From the NCBI RefSeq assembly GCF_014905555.1, contig NZ_BNGS01000001.1:1054001-1118000 (forward strand): a stretch of 64,000 bases of DNA, given 5' to 3'. Position 1 is the first letter of the stretch, and the number at the start of each line of letters is the position of its first letter. This DNA comes from Streptomyces sp. Y2F8-2 (GTDB lineage: Bacteria > Actinomycetota > Actinomycetes > Streptomycetales > Streptomycetaceae). The notes beneath the pieces were generated by a model, which was given only the letters and a program-made list of their open reading frames with translations, ran no database searches and was not told where the DNA came from. The translations under genes and the position numbers were made by a program. Shown here in pieces: positions 63,658-64,000 of this stretch.

Positions 63658-64000
63658 GACAGTGCCCTCCCCAGTGCTCGTCGGGCCAGCGCGGCGACCG
63701 TGCGCCGCAGGTGCAGTACGGCGGGCGGAAGCTGCTGCACGGTGCCGTCCTCCGCGGGCGCCGGATCGGGGATGCAGGCCGCGGCGACGTACTCCCCGAA
63801 GGCGTTCAGGGCCTCCGGGACGATCGCGCGGTTGTTGTCCCAGTCGATGAGCTGCGCGACCCACTGCTCGGCCTCCAGCGGGCGCAGCGGCATCGGCGCT
63901 ATGGCACCGACGGCGCAGCGCACCCCGCGCCGGGCCGGGTCCAGCACCAGCGCCACCGACGCCATCGCCCGCCCGGGTCCGGTGCGGCCGGTCGCCTTCA
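63654..64000 (-). CDS. FAD-binding subunit of the hydroxylase, 3' part only
   Basis: The frame runs past the window edge (KATGRTGPGRAMASVALVLD is in frame before the Met at 63965), so the start is outside. The visible 115 residues match the C-terminal CO-dehydrogenase flavoprotein domain: SVALVLDPARRGVRCAVGAIAPMPLRPLEAEQ. It transfers electrons to NAD or another acceptor. Upstream position and GTGA overlap with the 2Fe-2S gene define one operon of FAD, 2Fe-2S and molybdopterin subunits. Confidence 0.85.
   Translation of the reverse strand, partial: KATGRTGPGRAMASVALVLDPARRGVRCAVGAIAPMPLRPLEAEQWVAQLIDWDNNRAIVPEALNAFGEYVAAACIPDPAPAEDGTVQQLPPAVLHLRRTVAALARRALGRALS

Overview
The window is high-GC actinobacterial chromosomal DNA and is almost certainly from a Streptomyces. 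Supporting signs are strong third-position GC bias, DasR-type dre operators in front of N-acetylglucosamine PTS genes, a mec-cysO-cysM sulfur cluster, an HPPD whose metal ligands fall at the residue numbers of the Streptomyces avermitilis enzyme, RDD/DUF2510 proteins, and many starts with a -10 box only 6-7 nt upstream (leaderless mRNAs). It is mostly core or conserved accessory chromosome. I see no insertion sequence, prophage, CRISPR array, rRNA operon or biosynthetic gene cluster.

Layout. 1-8 kb: the 3' end of a class A penicillin-binding protein, then small regulator/effector pairs (PadR with a membrane protein; MarR with a frameshifted alpha/beta hydrolase), a VOC protein, a methyltransferase, an AhpD-like protein, a DUF2267 protein and Hsp20. 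8-20 kb: an MFS transporter, a DUF445 membrane protein, a secreted SGNH hydrolase, a DUF1707 protein, a three-gene ABC-2 exporter operon, a complete class A PBP with a Gly/Thr-rich tail, and a Bcp peroxiredoxin. 20-27 kb: DUF3618 and GroES-like proteins, an HNH protein with four internal repeats beside tRNA-Leu(UAG), rdgB, rph, GlcNAc PTS IIB and IIC with three dre sites, and an MBL-fold hydrolase. 27-32.6 kb: a membrane-anchored PemK/MazF-fold protein, a lipoprotein, a sedolisin, and cysM-cysO with a cysteine leader peptide, followed by mec. 32.7-38 kb: an amino-acid permease, DUF2017-clpS, and NAD salvage genes pncB and pncA. 38-49 kb: an M6 metalloprotease, two RDD proteins, an FAD-linked oxidase, hpd with a divergent Lrp/AsnC regulator, and an MFS transporter. 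49-54.5 kb: a Lon-C-like (S16) protein, a racemase/GNAT pair with a divergent PucR regulator, and an IclR regulator. 54.8-64 kb: an SF2 helicase, an MFS exporter, tRNA-Cys with a disrupted tandem copy, a SUKH-like protein, and a xanthine-dehydrogenase-type operon cut by the window edge.

Genes that work together: Mec, CysO and CysM form the protein-thiocarboxylate route to cysteine, preceded by a 31-codon peptide rich in Cys and Arg near its end. PncA and PncB recycle nicotinamide through nicotinate. The IIB and IIC proteins take up GlcNAc under probable DasR control. The enolase-superfamily racemase overlaps a GNAT gene, which suggests N-acylation plus racemisation of amino acids. The last three genes overlap by GTGA and encode the FAD, 2Fe-2S and molybdopterin subunits of one hydroxylase.

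Most interesting signals: a tandem tRNA-Cys copy whose anticodon region is replaced by a 31-nt two-hairpin insert; five independent short tandem repeats that each sit on a stop codon; a four-module HNH protein; a membrane-anchored orphan PemK-fold protein; a CysO ending in GGMA; and an exceptionally long disordered extension on a 2Fe-2S subunit.
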